A stretch of 64,000 nucleotides of DNA from Holophagales bacterium. GTDB lineage: Bacteria > Acidobacteriota > Thermoanaerobaculia > UBA5066. A program made the translations under genes and the position numbers. The notes under the pieces were generated by a model. That model worked only from the letters and a program-made list of their open reading frames with translations. It had not been told where the DNA came from and did not search any database. Location of the stretch: positions 558,001-622,000 of the forward strand of contig JADKBZ010000002.1 of the NCBI GenBank assembly GCA_016714815.1, given 5' to 3'. Of the stretch, positions 51,523 through 60,183 are shown piece by piece. Position 1 is the stretch's first letter. Every line of letters begins with the position of its first letter.

Positions 51523-51537
51523 GCACGAATCGTGCCG
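51523..51537 (-). promoter_or_regulatory. Sigma-54-like element for the YflT-like gene
   Basis: Reads CGGCACGATTCGTGC on the reverse strand. Predicted start near 51511, 38 nt before the ATG. Confidence 0.45.
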
Positions 51538-51558
51538 CTCCGCCGCAGGCGGTATCCG

Positions 51559-51573
51559 CGGCACGCTGGTTGC
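51559..51573 (+). promoter_or_regulatory. Sigma-54-type element for the grpE-cbpA-cbpM operon
   Basis: Reads CGGCACGCTGGTTGC followed by A, a full core match. Predicted start near 51585, 47 nt before the grpE ATG. Confidence 0.6.
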
Positions 51574-51631
51574 ACCTCCTGGGGCTGCGGGGCGGCGACG
51601 ATCGGCCCAGCCGCCATTTCGGAGGCACTTC

Positions 51632-52170
51632 ATGTCCAGGACGTTCGGCATCGACCCGGAGGCGAGAAGGATGGGGCAGGCGACGGAGGACCCGGCGGAC
51701 GTCGGACCGTCGCTCCCGCGGCCGGAGGAGGACGCGGCTGAAGGGCTGCGGGCCGGGCTGCAGCTGGAACGCGACCGCCACCTCCGGACGAGGGCGGAGT
51801 TCGAGAACTACAAGCGTCGGACGGAACGCGACCGGGACGTGGCGGCCCGCCAGTCCAAGCGGACGCTGCTTCTGGCTCTCGTCGACCTGGCCGACGGTTT
51901 CGACCGGGCGCTCGCCCACGTCGACGAGTCGCCGGAGTCCGTTGCCGAAGGCCTCCACGGGATGCAGCGCCGCCTGAGGAGCCTTCTGGAGGCCGAGGGA
52001 GTCAAGCCGTTCGAGAGCGTCGGCCAGGCCTTCGACCCGACGCGCCACGAGGCCCTGGCCGCCGTGGCGACTTCGACGGCGAATCGGGGACCGTCGTAGA
52101 CGAGGCGGGCCGCGGCTACCTCTGGAACGGCGACCTGCTCCGCCCCGCGCGCGTCCGCGTCGCCGAGTAG
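51632..52170 (+). CDS. grpE: GrpE nucleotide-exchange factor, frameshifted near 52064
   Basis: ATG at 51632 follows GGAGG. A long N-terminal coiled coil (LRAGLQLERDRHLRTRAEFENYKRRTERDRD) leads to the helical bundle and the conserved FDPTRHEALAAV. There the frame breaks: the main frame reads ATSTANRGPS and stops at 52099, while the next frame gives GDFDGESGTVVDEAGRGYLWNGDLLRPARVRVAE to 52170, the expected GrpE beta domain. One missing G at 52064-52067 accounts for it. If real, GrpE would lose most of its DnaK-contacting beta wing. It sits in an operon with a CbpA-type J protein but without dnaK, so it is likely an accessory chaperone set. Confidence 0.85.
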
Positions 52171-52184
52171 CAGGGAGGCGAAGG

Positions 52185-53108
52185 ATGGCCGCGACGTTCC
52201 GGGACTACTACGAGGTGCTCGGGGTCTCCCGCACCGCGAGCCTCGGCGAGATCAAGAAGGCGTACCGCCGGCTCGCACGCAAGCACCACCCGGACCTGAA
52301 CCCGGCCGACAGGAGCGCGGACGGGAGATTCAAGGAGCTGAACGAGGCCAACGCCGTCCTCTCCGACCCCGAAAAGCGCGCACGCTACGACGAGCTGGAG
52401 GCGAGCCGGAAGGCGGGGCCTCGCCCGGCGCCACCGCCGGGGTGGCGGCCGGCCCGTCCCGGTGCCGGTGGAGGCGGAGAAGAGAGGTTCAGCGACTTCT
52501 TCGAGGAGCTGTTCGGCGGCCGCGGGGGCGGAGCGGGCTTCGACGTCGCAGGGCGCGACCTCGACGCCGAGATCGGGCTGAGCCTTGAAGCGGCCCACCG
52601 CGGCGGTCGCCATTCCTTCAGGCTGGAGGGGCCCGACGGACCGGTGAGCCTCGACATCACGATTCCGGCCGGATCGAGGGCCGGTACGACCATCCGGATC
52701 GCCGGCCGGGGCGAGCCCGGCGTGGGAAAGGGGCCCGCCGGCGACCTTCTCCTGCGTGTCCGGCTCGAGCCGCATCCGGTCTTCGAGGTCGTCGGGGTGG
52801 ACGACATCCAGACGGAGCTGAAGGTCTCTCCCTGGGAGGCCGCGCTCGGCGCCGGGATCCGGGTCCCCACGCTCGATGGACCGGCCGCCGTGCAGATGAA
52901 GGTGCCGCCCGGCTCCCAGGCGGGGCAGCGGCTGAGGCTGCGCGGCGAGGGCCTGAACCGGCGCGGGGGAGGGCGCGGCGACGAGTATCTGCGGCTCCAG
53001 ATCGTGAACCCGCCCCACCTGAGCGACGAGGAGAAGGCGCTGTTCGCCCGGCTCGCCGCGGCGTCCCGCTTCGACGCCCGTACCGCGGCGAATGGAGGTC
53101 CCTCGTGA
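52185..53108 (+). CDS. cbpA: CbpA-like DnaJ-family co-chaperone
   Basis: 307 residues, ATG after GGGAGG. J domain: DYYEVLGVSRTASLGEIKKAYRRLARKHHPDLNPAD with the HPD motif. A Gly/Pro-rich linker follows, then two substrate-binding beta domains (LEAAHRGGRHSFRLEGPDGPVSLDITIPAGSRAGTTIRIAGRG; DIQTELKVSPWEAALGAGIRVPTLDG). There is no zinc finger, which separates it from DnaJ. It stimulates DnaK ATPase and delivers clients. The stop overlaps the GTG of the cbpM-like gene. Confidence 0.93.
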   Translation: MAATFRDYYEVLGVSRTASLGEIKKAYRRLARKHHPDLNPADRSADGRFKELNEANAVLSDPEKRARYDELEASRKAGPRPAPPPGWRPARPGAGGGGEERFSDFFEELFGGRGGGAGFDVAGRDLDAEIGLSLEAAHRGGRHSFRLEGPDGPVSLDITIPAGSRAGTTIRIAGRGEPGVGKGPAGDLLLRVRLEPHPVFEVVGVDDIQTELKVSPWEAALGAGIRVPTLDGPAAVQMKVPPGSQAGQRLRLRGEGLNRRGGGRGDEYLRLQIVNPPHLSDEEKALFARLAAASRFDARTAANGGPS

Positions 53109-53434
53109 TCGACGCCCGCTTTCCCCTGGTGCTCCAGCGGTCTTCGCGGGAGTACGTGACCATCGAGACCGCCGCCGCCCGCGTCGGCCTGCACCCGGTC
53201 CTGGTAGAGCGATTCGTCGAGTTCGGCCTGCTCGAGCCGGCCGAGGGGACGGGCGACGGGATGCGCTTCGACGCCGCGGGCCTCCGTCGTCTCCTCGCGA
53301 TCTCGCGGCTGCGCTCGGACCTCGGCGTCAACCTCCCCGGCGTCGCCGTGATCCTCGACCTCGTGGAGCGTCTCGTGGCGCTGGAATGCGAGCTCGCGTG
53401 GCGGCGCGGCGCCGGCGGCTCATCCGCCGGCTAG
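53105..53434 (+). CDS. cbpM: CbpM/MerR-like chaperone modulator
   Basis: 109 residues, GTG overlapping the cbpA stop. A winged-helix-like segment, EYVTIETAAARVGLHPVLVERFVEFGLLEPAE, precedes a coiled coil: FDAAGLRRLLAISRLRSDLGVNLPGVAVILDLVERLVALE. CbpM proteins bind the J domain of CbpA and inhibit it; position next to cbpA supports that over a DNA-binding MerR role. The 3' end touches the convergent DUF3943 gene. Confidence 0.85.
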   Translation: MIDARFPLVLQRSSREYVTIETAAARVGLHPVLVERFVEFGLLEPAEGTGDGMRFDAAGLRRLLAISRLRSDLGVNLPGVAVILDLVERLVALECELAWRRGAGGSSAG

Positions 53435-55443
53435 AGGCCGAGGCTCGCGAACAGGCGCCACTCGCTCTGCGTTCCGGCCGGCTCCTGGAATCCGGAATAG
53501 GTCGTCCTGCGGCTGTACCACGAGTAGCCCGCGCCCATACCCAGATTCTTGCCGAGCGGGAGGCGCGCCGAGGCCCGGAAGAACTGCAGCACGTTGCTGG
53601 AGGAGCTTCCGTTCGCGGTGTGGGCGTACGCGAGCCCGTACCCGATCCTCAGGATCTCCTGCTCCTTCCGGTAGAGACGTCCGGCCAGGCGGAGCCCGCC
53701 GCCGGGCGCGAAGTCGTAGCTGCGGCCCGTCTCCGGGTTCAGGAAGTTGGTCGTCTCGATGGCGGCGAGCGGGAAGGCGATCGCCATGACGTCCGTTCCG
53801 AGCTGGAGGTCTGTCCCGACGGTGTATCGCGTCAGCAGGCCGGCCGCGAAGATCTGCGCGGCGAAGACCTGGGACTCGTTGTTGAAGTACTCGTACTCCT
53901 GGAAGAAGCCGAAGATGTGCCTGAGGCGCGCCTTCGGGTCGCCGAGCTCCCACCCCCTGAGGATTCCCCTTCCCTCGATCCGCGTGAGGCCCACGCCCGC
54001 CGAAGCGAGGTCGGCCTCGAGCCAGAACGAGTCGAAGGGCTTGCGGATCTCGCCGGCGAACTCGTCGCCGTAGATGGCGGAGAGGGAGACGAGCGCCTGG
54101 TTCGGGCTGTCGGCGTCGGCGGTGACGTGCCGGTACCCGAGGTCGGTCACGAACGTGAAGCGGCTCGGGAAGCGTTCGTCCGGGTTCGCGAACGAACGGG
54201 TCATCTCGCCGTGCACCAGCCGGTTGAGCCCGCCCATCGGGTCGACGACGAGGCCGGAGAGTTCGCGCCAGAAGCGCGTGACCCCGGTCGCCCTGTTGTC
54301 GCGAAGCATGATCCCGATGCGATGCGCCATCTCGCCGCGGGACATGCCGCCGAGGGTCGTGTTCACGAGGTCGTTGATCGAGGGCTGGGTGTTCTCCATT
54401 CCGAACTCCCAGATGAGGCTGCCCGCCATCGTGAACGCCCCCGACTCCCAGTAGCTGTAGCCGTTCGACCGGGCGGCGTTGAAATAGAGGCTCCCGTGAA
54501 AGGGGTGCATCGACTGGTTCATGTCGAAGGAATCCGCGTCGAAGCCGAAGCCCGCCTTGAAGTTCTCCTTCAGGGTCGCCATCGAGATGAACGCGAAGTC
54601 CTCCTTCGTGACGTATCGCGAATACGCCCAGGGCACGACCTCGAGAAGCGCGATCTCTCCCGCTGTCGCGAAGAAACGCTCCTTCGGCGCTGGCCGCCGC
54701 GACGGCGCCGCCAGGACGGCCGTGGAGGTCGGCGAGGCCGGCGCGGGAGGAAGGTCCCAGATGCGCGGGCCGCCGAAGCGGTACGAGACGCCGCCGGTGA
54801 TCTCGGCGCTCGAGTACAGGTTCGTGGTGAAGCCGTAGCAGCCGAGGTCTCCGCAGATGACCGTGCTCGTACCGGGACTGGCGCTGCGGAAGCGGTAGCG
54901 GCCGTCGACCCGGAGGGCGAGGCGCTCGTTCAGGAAAACCTTCCCGCCGAGGGCGATGTTCACGACGGGCCGGGTGTCCGATTCCGCGGAGACGCCCGGG
55001 ACGAACGGGTGGAGCGTCATCGCGCCGATGCCGAGCCCCATGTAGCCGCGCACCCGGCCCTCGCCGAACCCGTAGAGGCCGTTCACCTCGTAAGTGGTGA
55101 CGTCGACCGGGGCCGAAGGGGCCAGGGAGGCTCCCGTCGACGGGCTGATCGCCTCCAGGCGGGGCGTGGCGCGGGACAGGGTGAGCTCCAGGCTGAAGCT
55201 GCGATCGATGTTCCAGGCCCCGCGCAGACCGAACGCGGCCCCGTTGCCGATCGCGATGTCGGTGCTCTCGTTCTGGTAGATCCGGGTTCCGAAGGAACCT
55301 CCGGCGAAGGCGCCGACTTCCCACCGCCCGGTGTCCTGGGCCGCGGCCCCGCCGGCCAGGAGGAAGGCCGCCGCAACGAGAGCCGGGGCGAGCCATGGCG
55401 AAAGGCCGGCCGCCTCGGGCCTGTGACGGGCTGTGACATTCAT
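53431..55443 (-). CDS. DUF3943 outer-membrane beta-barrel protein
   Basis: About 670 residues, ATG 55443 behind GGGAGAAG (an ATG at 55461 is the alternative). Signal peptide LVAAAFLLAGGAAAQ. The N-terminal ~200 residues form an OmpA-like small barrel (WEVGAFAGGSFGTRIYQNESTDIAIGNGAAFGLRGAWNIDRSFSLELTL). The rest is the DUF3943 region (MHPFHGSLYFNAARSNGYSYWESGAFTMAGSLIWEF, GMSRGEMAHRIGIMLRDN, VDPMGGLNRLVHGE). It ends in an aromatic-rich barrel strand, WRLFASLGL. The likely location is the outer membrane, function unknown. It is the last gene of the AI-2E/YihY/PAP2 group. Confidence 0.85.
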   Translation of the reverse strand: MNVTARHRPEAAGLSPWLAPALVAAAFLLAGGAAAQDTGRWEVGAFAGGSFGTRIYQNESTDIAIGNGAAFGLRGAWNIDRSFSLELTLSRATPRLEAISPSTGASLAPSAPVDVTTYEVNGLYGFGEGRVRGYMGLGIGAMTLHPFVPGVSAESDTRPVVNIALGGKVFLNERLALRVDGRYRFRSASPGTSTVICGDLGCYGFTTNLYSSAEITGGVSYRFGGPRIWDLPPAPASPTSTAVLAAPSRRPAPKERFFATAGEIALLEVVPWAYSRYVTKEDFAFISMATLKENFKAGFGFDADSFDMNQSMHPFHGSLYFNAARSNGYSYWESGAFTMAGSLIWEFGMENTQPSINDLVNTTLGGMSRGEMAHRIGIMLRDNRATGVTRFWRELSGLVVDPMGGLNRLVHGEMTRSFANPDERFPSRFTFVTDLGYRHVTADADSPNQALVSLSAIYGDEFAGEIRKPFDSFWLEADLASAGVGLTRIEGRGILRGWELGDPKARLRHIFGFFQEYEYFNNESQVFAAQIFAAGLLTRYTVGTDLQLGTDVMAIAFPLAAIETTNFLNPETGRSYDFAPGGGLRLAGRLYRKEQEILRIGYGLAYAHTANGSSSSNVLQFFRASARLPLGKNLGMGAGYSWYSRRTTYSGFQEPAGTQSEWRLFASLGL

Positions 55444-55469
55444 TCTTCTTCTCCCGAACATTCCCGCGC

Positions 55470-56426
55470 TCAGAACTCGAGCGTCGCGGAGACGCCGTAC
55501 AGGCCCTCGCCCACGACGGGCAGGAACGTGAGGCGGGCGCCGCTGACTTCCGGCTCCTTCTCGCCCGAGCGGAGCCTCCTGTTGAAGTGAACGACGGAGC
55601 GGCCGACCACCGTGCCGATCAGGGCCCCCGCCACGACGTCGGTCGGGAAGTGCTTTCCTCGCCGCACGCGTGCCCAGGCCGTCATCGTGGCCGCCCCGTA
55701 CGCCGTGATCTTCACCCAGAGCTGGTCATACGACGTCGCGATCACCGACGCGACGGCGAAGGCCTGGGTGGTGTGTCCCGAGGGGAAGGAGCGTGCTTCG
55801 AACGGATGGAACGAGTACGCGCCCTGCTCTTCCGTCGGCCGTTCGCGCCCGATCACCGTGGCGAGGACCGGCGTGATGATGCCGGCGGAGAGGAGGCTGG
55901 CCGAGAGCCCGTCCAGGCAGACGTTCTTCGCCTTCGAGTCCTTTCCGATCATCCCCGCCAGGTAGAAGCCGCCGAGGAGCACGAAGGAGGCCCCGCCGCC
56001 GAGCTGGTCGAAGACGTCTCCCACGGCACCGAACGTCGGCCCGTGCTCGCGCGCGGCGTCGCTCAGCGACTCGTCCGCCACGGACAGGGTGGCAATGGCC
56101 GCCGTGGACGCCGAGAAGAAGAGCCACTCCCGTCCCTTCCAGCGGAGAGGCGCTCCCAGGACGTGCCCCGTGTCGAGGAGGATCATTTTCGGGAACCCCG
56201 GGGGGTGATACGGAGACGCCTCGCCGGCCGGAGCGGGGCTCTCGGCTGCCGGCAGGTCCGTCGCCGGAGGGGTCGCTTCCACGCCCGCTGTCGCGGGCGC
56301 CTCGTCCGGAAGCGAAAGCGAGGACGCCTCCGGCTGGGCGTTCGCCGGAGACGTCGCCGTGAGGGAGGCGCCGGCCAGCAATGCCGCCAGCACCAGAGCT
56401 CGCCCGGGGCGTTCTGCGCATCTCAT
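55470..56426 (-). CDS. PAP2 superfamily phosphatase, secreted
   Basis: 318 residues with a signal peptide (ALVLAALLAGASLTATSPANA) and a Pro/Ala/Glu linker. PAP2 signature motifs are present: TVIGRERPTEEQG, FPSGHTTQAFAVAS and RVRRGKHFPTDVVAGAL. Together they hold the phosphate and the catalytic His. It is probably a periplasmic-facing lipid or undecaprenyl pyrophosphate phosphatase with several membrane helices. Its ATG overlaps the stop of the YihY gene by 4 nt. Confidence 0.92.
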   Translation of the reverse strand: MRCAERPGRALVLAALLAGASLTATSPANAQPEASSLSLPDEAPATAGVEATPPATDLPAAESPAPAGEASPYHPPGFPKMILLDTGHVLGAPLRWKGREWLFFSASTAAIATLSVADESLSDAAREHGPTFGAVGDVFDQLGGGASFVLLGGFYLAGMIGKDSKAKNVCLDGLSASLLSAGIITPVLATVIGRERPTEEQGAYSFHPFEARSFPSGHTTQAFAVASVIATSYDQLWVKITAYGAATMTAWARVRRGKHFPTDVVAGALIGTVVGRSVVHFNRRLRSGEKEPEVSGARLTFLPVVGEGLYGVSATLEF

Positions 56427-57346
56427 CGTCCGCTAGTCCGCACGATTCGTGCCGGAAGCGTCCCGGCGCCCGTGGCGCCCGGAGCGGGTGTCACGGGGCG
56501 GTGCCTGTATCGACTCGAGTAGACGGCCGTCACCTCGGCGCCCAGGAGCAGGATGAAGGACTCGTAGTAGACCCACAGGAGGACGACGACCAGCGATCCC
56601 GCCACCCCGAACTGCGACGCCGCGGTCGTCCGCGCGAGATAGAAGCCGATCAGCCACTTCCCGATCGAGAAGAGCAGCGACGTCACGACGGCGCCCAGGC
56701 CGACGTCCTTCCATTCGAGGTTCGCGTCCGGCAGGACCCGATAGATCAGGCCGAGAAGAACGGCGAGCACCAGGAACGACAGGACCTCGTTCGCGAAGGT
56801 CACGAACGCCACTCGAAGCGGAATCTCCGCGGAGAGAAGGTCCGTGAGCGCCATCAGGCTGGCGCTGAGCACAAGGGAAACGAACAGAAGAAGGCCGACG
56901 ATCAGGATGAGACCGAAGGACACCAGCCTCTTCCTCAGGAGTGAGCGGAAGACGGATCCCGGCCGCGGCGCCACCTCCCACACGCCGTTCAGGGCCTCCT
57001 GAAGCTGGATGAAGACGGCGGTGGCCCCCAGGACGAGCACCACGACAGCCGCCACGCCGAGGGAATCCGCGCCCGGACCTGGTCCGGCCGCCTTCTCCAG
57101 AAGCGCGGCCACCGCGCTCCCCGTCTCGGGACCCATGACTCCCTGCAGCTGCCGAACGATCTCTCGCCGGGCCTGCCCTTCGGCAAAGTAGCGTCTCGCC
57201 ACCGAGAGGACGACGAGGAGCACCGGAGCCAGCGCGAAGAGCGAGTAGAAGGCGAGCGCCGCGCTCTGGGTATCGGTCGCGTGAAGAACGCACCGGCGCA
57301 GAGTCTCGCCGACGAAGGCCACGACTTCCCCAAGAGCCCGTCGCAT
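56423..57346 (-). CDS. YihY/BrkB-type inner-membrane protein
   Basis: 307 residues, ATG at 57346 with GGAGG 4 nt upstream. Six membrane helices are predicted by eye, with the family features TDTQSAALAFYSLFALAPVLLVVLSV, VFIQLQEALNGVWEV, LPDANLEWKDVGLGAVVTSLLFSIGKWLIGFYL and LLWVYYESFILLLGAEVTAVY. The family (once taken for RNase BN) has an unknown transport or envelope role. It is tightly linked with the PAP2 phosphatase gene. Confidence 0.92.
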   Translation of the reverse strand: MRRALGEVVAFVGETLRRCVLHATDTQSAALAFYSLFALAPVLLVVLSVARRYFAEGQARREIVRQLQGVMGPETGSAVAALLEKAAGPGPGADSLGVAAVVVLVLGATAVFIQLQEALNGVWEVAPRPGSVFRSLLRKRLVSFGLILIVGLLLFVSLVLSASLMALTDLLSAEIPLRVAFVTFANEVLSFLVLAVLLGLIYRVLPDANLEWKDVGLGAVVTSLLFSIGKWLIGFYLARTTAASQFGVAGSLVVVLLWVYYESFILLLGAEVTAVYSSRYRHRPVTPAPGATGAGTLPARIVRTSGR

Positions 57347-57387
57347 CCGTCCTCCAGCGCGGCCCGTCGCGTTCCGGGCGGGTCCGG

Positions 57388-58662
57388 TCAATCGGCGAAC
57401 TCGCTCGACCAGGGCCTCTCCACGGTCTCGTCCGGCCGGAGGTCGTCCCTTCGCCGGTCCGCCGAGATCTCCGCTGCGATGCCCGCGGCCTGCTTCGCGC
57501 CGACGCCGTGGCTCCGGCGCTCGTACTCTTCCTCGGCCCGGTCGTCGCCTTCCCGGAGGCTCCGGTCCGCGGCCCCCTCCTGCTCCCCGGGCAGCTCCAC
57601 GCGGAGCTCCTCGACGAGCATCATCAGCGTGGCCGCGACCGGGAGGGCCAGGAGAGCTCCGAGGATCCCCATCAGCGTTCCGCCCGCCAGGAGCGCGAAG
57701 AGCACGACGGACGAGGGAAGGCGCAACGCCCGGCCGTAGATCCTCGGAATGAGAACGCGGCTCTCGAACTGCTCGTACGCCACCATCAGGACGAGGACGA
57801 CGATCGCCACGCCGCGTCCGTGTGGCAGGGCCGCGAGGACCGCCGGTCCCACGGAGAGAACCGGCCCGATGTAGGGCAGCACGTCCGCGAGGCCGGCGAA
57901 CACCGCCAGCGCCAGGGCGTTCTCCACGCCGCAGGCCGTCAGGAGGATGAACGTGAAGATCGATATCAGGAGGGACGTGAGCATCTGCCCCCGAATGTAT
58001 GAACCGACGATCGTCTCGAGATTCATGACGATGCGGGAAAGCCTGATGTGGTGCGAGCGGGGAACGACGGCGAAGAGCCCGCCCCGCAGGCGATCGCGGT
58101 CGATCATGGCGTAGAGCGCCAGGAAGAGGGCGCTCAGGGAGTACGCGACGGTCTCGAAGGCACGCAGCGAGAAGGCGAACGCCTTTGCTCCGACGCCGCT
58201 CGTCAGCACGTCGGGCGGGAGGCCACGAAGCCAGCCCGCGAGCGGCTCGGTGAGGTGGGAGGTGGCGAGACGGTCCGCGATCTGCACGCGCCACGCCGGT
58301 TCGTGCTCCAGGAGACCGGCGGCCTGGGTCACGAGCGTTGGAACCGTGAGGACGACCACGAGCACGGCGAGGACGAAGAAGGCTGTGAAGACGATCGCGA
58401 TCCCCAGCCCGCGCGCGACGCGCCTGTCCTCGAGCCAGCGGACGGCGGGGCTCAGGGTTCCGGCTACGATGAGCGCTCCGACGAGCGCGAGGAGGACGGG
58501 CCAGAGCCGGATCAGCAGCCAGAGACCGGCGACGACGAGCAGGAGCGCCATCACGGCTCTCGGGGCCACCTCGATGCGAACCGGACGCGGGGGCTCGCTC
58601 ACCTCGCGGGGCCTGCCGTCTCCGCCCGGGGCGTTCATCCGGGCCTTGCCGGCTCCTGTCAT
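57388..58662 (-). CDS. AI-2E/PerM family transporter-like protein
   Basis: About 424 residues from the ATG at 58662; ATG 58638 is the alternative and gives a longer leader. Multiple helices are seen: VMALLLVVAGLWLLIRLWPVLLALVGALIVAGTLSP, ARGLGIAIVFTAFFVLAVLVVVLTVP, SYIRGQMLTSLLISIFTFILL, VFAGLADVLPYIGPVLS and VLVLMVAYEQFESRVLIPRIYGRALRLPSSVVLFALLAGGTLMGILGALLALPVAA. The last is the family hallmark. The C-terminal ~75 residues are a charged cytoplasmic tail. Despite the name, most members do not carry autoinducer-2 but act as ion or small-molecule exporters. It heads the reverse-strand group with a perfect -24/-12 element. Confidence 0.9.
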   Translation of the reverse strand: MTGAGKARMNAPGGDGRPREVSEPPRPVRIEVAPRAVMALLLVVAGLWLLIRLWPVLLALVGALIVAGTLSPAVRWLEDRRVARGLGIAIVFTAFFVLAVLVVVLTVPTLVTQAAGLLEHEPAWRVQIADRLATSHLTEPLAGWLRGLPPDVLTSGVGAKAFAFSLRAFETVAYSLSALFLALYAMIDRDRLRGGLFAVVPRSHHIRLSRIVMNLETIVGSYIRGQMLTSLLISIFTFILLTACGVENALALAVFAGLADVLPYIGPVLSVGPAVLAALPHGRGVAIVVLVLMVAYEQFESRVLIPRIYGRALRLPSSVVLFALLAGGTLMGILGALLALPVAATLMMLVEELRVELPGEQEGAADRSLREGDDRAEEEYERRSHGVGAKQAAGIAAEISADRRRDDLRPDETVERPWSSEFAD

Positions 58663-58684
58663 CGGACTCACCGGCGGGCTTTTC

Positions 58685-58699
58685 GCAATCCTTTTGCCA
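58685..58699 (-). promoter_or_regulatory. Sigma-54-type element for the AI-2E/YihY/PAP2 genes
   Basis: Reads TGGCAAAAGGATTGC on the reverse strand. Predicted start near 58673. It and the element at 58906 are the only features seen in the 438-nt divergent gap 58663-59100. Confidence 0.6.
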
Positions 58700-58905
58700 G
58701 CCGCCGGCAGCGGCGATCGATCCGACGAGGCACGGGTCGAGGCGCTCTTCCCCGCGCCCCCTGGTCCTGCCTCAGGGCGTCGGGCGAGAGAGCGGAGTGG
58801 AAATCCTGCAATCCGGATTGAAGAACGTGCTCGCCGGACCACATCCCTGCGGTCCGGTGTCGGCTTGAGGGGCGGGGAGCTGGCGAGCCGTGGCAAGAGC
58901 CGCCG

Positions 58906-58920
58906 CGGCACGCGACGTGC
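58906..58920 (+). promoter_or_regulatory. Sigma-54-like element upstream of the diguanylate cyclase
   Basis: Reads CGGCACGCGACGTGC followed by T. Predicted start near 58932, leaving a 169-nt leader before the ATG. Confidence 0.4.
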
Positions 58921-59100
58921 TTCTTCCCCTGCCGCCAGGGTGCGGCTGGTCCCAGGCCGTGGGTCGTGAGGCTGCACCGGAAAGGCCGACGGGGTGAAAC
59001 AGCGCGACGACACCGGAGGAAGCACGGCAAAGCGGTGGGCAACCCGGTCATTCCGTGGCGGGCGCCCGTCTCAGGCCTCCTGCAGAACAGGGAAACGAGC

Positions 59101-60009
59101 ATGACATCGTCGAAACCCAGGGACCCGAAGAGGCGCGCTTCCGCCAGGAGGGCCTCGCTCGAGCACGTACTCGTGGAGAACGAAAAGATAAAGGCATCCG
59201 TCGAGAAGGCTGCCAGTGACCTCACATTGGTGAATGACGTTCTGAAGCAGGACGCGATTCCTCTGCAGGTCATGCAGCAGGCCCTCACTCGGAACGAGGA
59301 TGTCGAGCGCGAGGTTTCGAAGGCCGCAGACGATCTGAAGGTGGTCAACGTCACGCTCGCCGATGAAATGGCGGAGCGCGTCGTCATCGAATCCGAGCTC
59401 GCCAGCGTGAGGACCGACCTGGCCGGGGTGCGCGACGATCTCCTGAACGCTCAGGTGAGGGAGAAGGCAGCTCGGGAAGCGGCGCTTCACGACGCGCTCA
59501 CCGGGCTCCCGAATCGTGCGTCCTTTGAGCAGGGTCTCTGTCACGGGTTGATCCAGGCGACACGGCACGGCTGGAGACTCGCCGTTCTCTTCATCGACAT
59601 CGACAACTTCAAGAGTATCAACGACTCCTATGGTCACGGTCTGGGAGACCAGGTCCTGCGGACGACGGCGGCGCGTCTCCGGTCGTTCTTTCGCGATGAA
59701 GACATCATCTGTCGCTGGGGAGGCGATGAATTCGTGTGCCTCCTGCTGGACGTCCAGCAGGAGGACTCCGTGGCCGGCCTCGCCAAGGACCTGTGCGAGC
59801 ACATCTCCGAGGCCCGCAGGTTCGGCGAGGTGACCCTGGTGACGGAGCTCAGCATCGGTATCGCCATGTTTCCGGAAGACGGCGAGACGGCGGATGCCCT
59901 CGTCAGGAATGCGGATATCGCGATGTACGAAGCCAAGGGAACGGAGACGCGCGTCGTGCTGTTCCAAAACACCTTGACAGTGCCGATGACACGGGTCCAG
60001 CATTGTTGA
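59101..60009 (+). CDS. Diguanylate cyclase (GGDEF) with intact I-site
   Basis: 302 residues, ATG after AGGGA. The N-terminal 130 residues are helical (a coiled coil with LEHVLVENEKIKASVEKAASDLTLVNDVLKQ). The GGDEF domain has DALTGLPNRASFEQGL, FIDIDNFKSINDSYGHGLGDQVL and CRWGGDEFV (GGDEF at 207-211). RDED at 198-201, five residues before GGDEF, is the RxxD inhibitory site. The enzyme should make c-di-GMP with product inhibition. It has no membrane helix or obvious sensor. With the EAL and two HD-GYP proteins in this window it completes a c-di-GMP set. Confidence 0.94.
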   Translation: MTSSKPRDPKRRASARRASLEHVLVENEKIKASVEKAASDLTLVNDVLKQDAIPLQVMQQALTRNEDVEREVSKAADDLKVVNVTLADEMAERVVIESELASVRTDLAGVRDDLLNAQVREKAAREAALHDALTGLPNRASFEQGLCHGLIQATRHGWRLAVLFIDIDNFKSINDSYGHGLGDQVLRTTAARLRSFFRDEDIICRWGGDEFVCLLLDVQQEDSVAGLAKDLCEHISEARRFGEVTLVTELSIGIAMFPEDGETADALVRNADIAMYEAKGTETRVVLFQNTLTVPMTRVQHC

Positions 60010-60183
60010 GGTCTGTTCAGGAAGCTCGGGGGTTCTTCGTCCATTGCGTCGAAGGACCGAGGAGTTTCGGATGAGCGTTCGTCGCGGGCAGAAGGCCTCC
60101 AGGGCTTCTGACGCCAGAACCGGAGAGGGCCGGCTGGCCCGGACAGAGTACAAATTTTCGCAGAGATCTAGGAGGAGCCGCAA

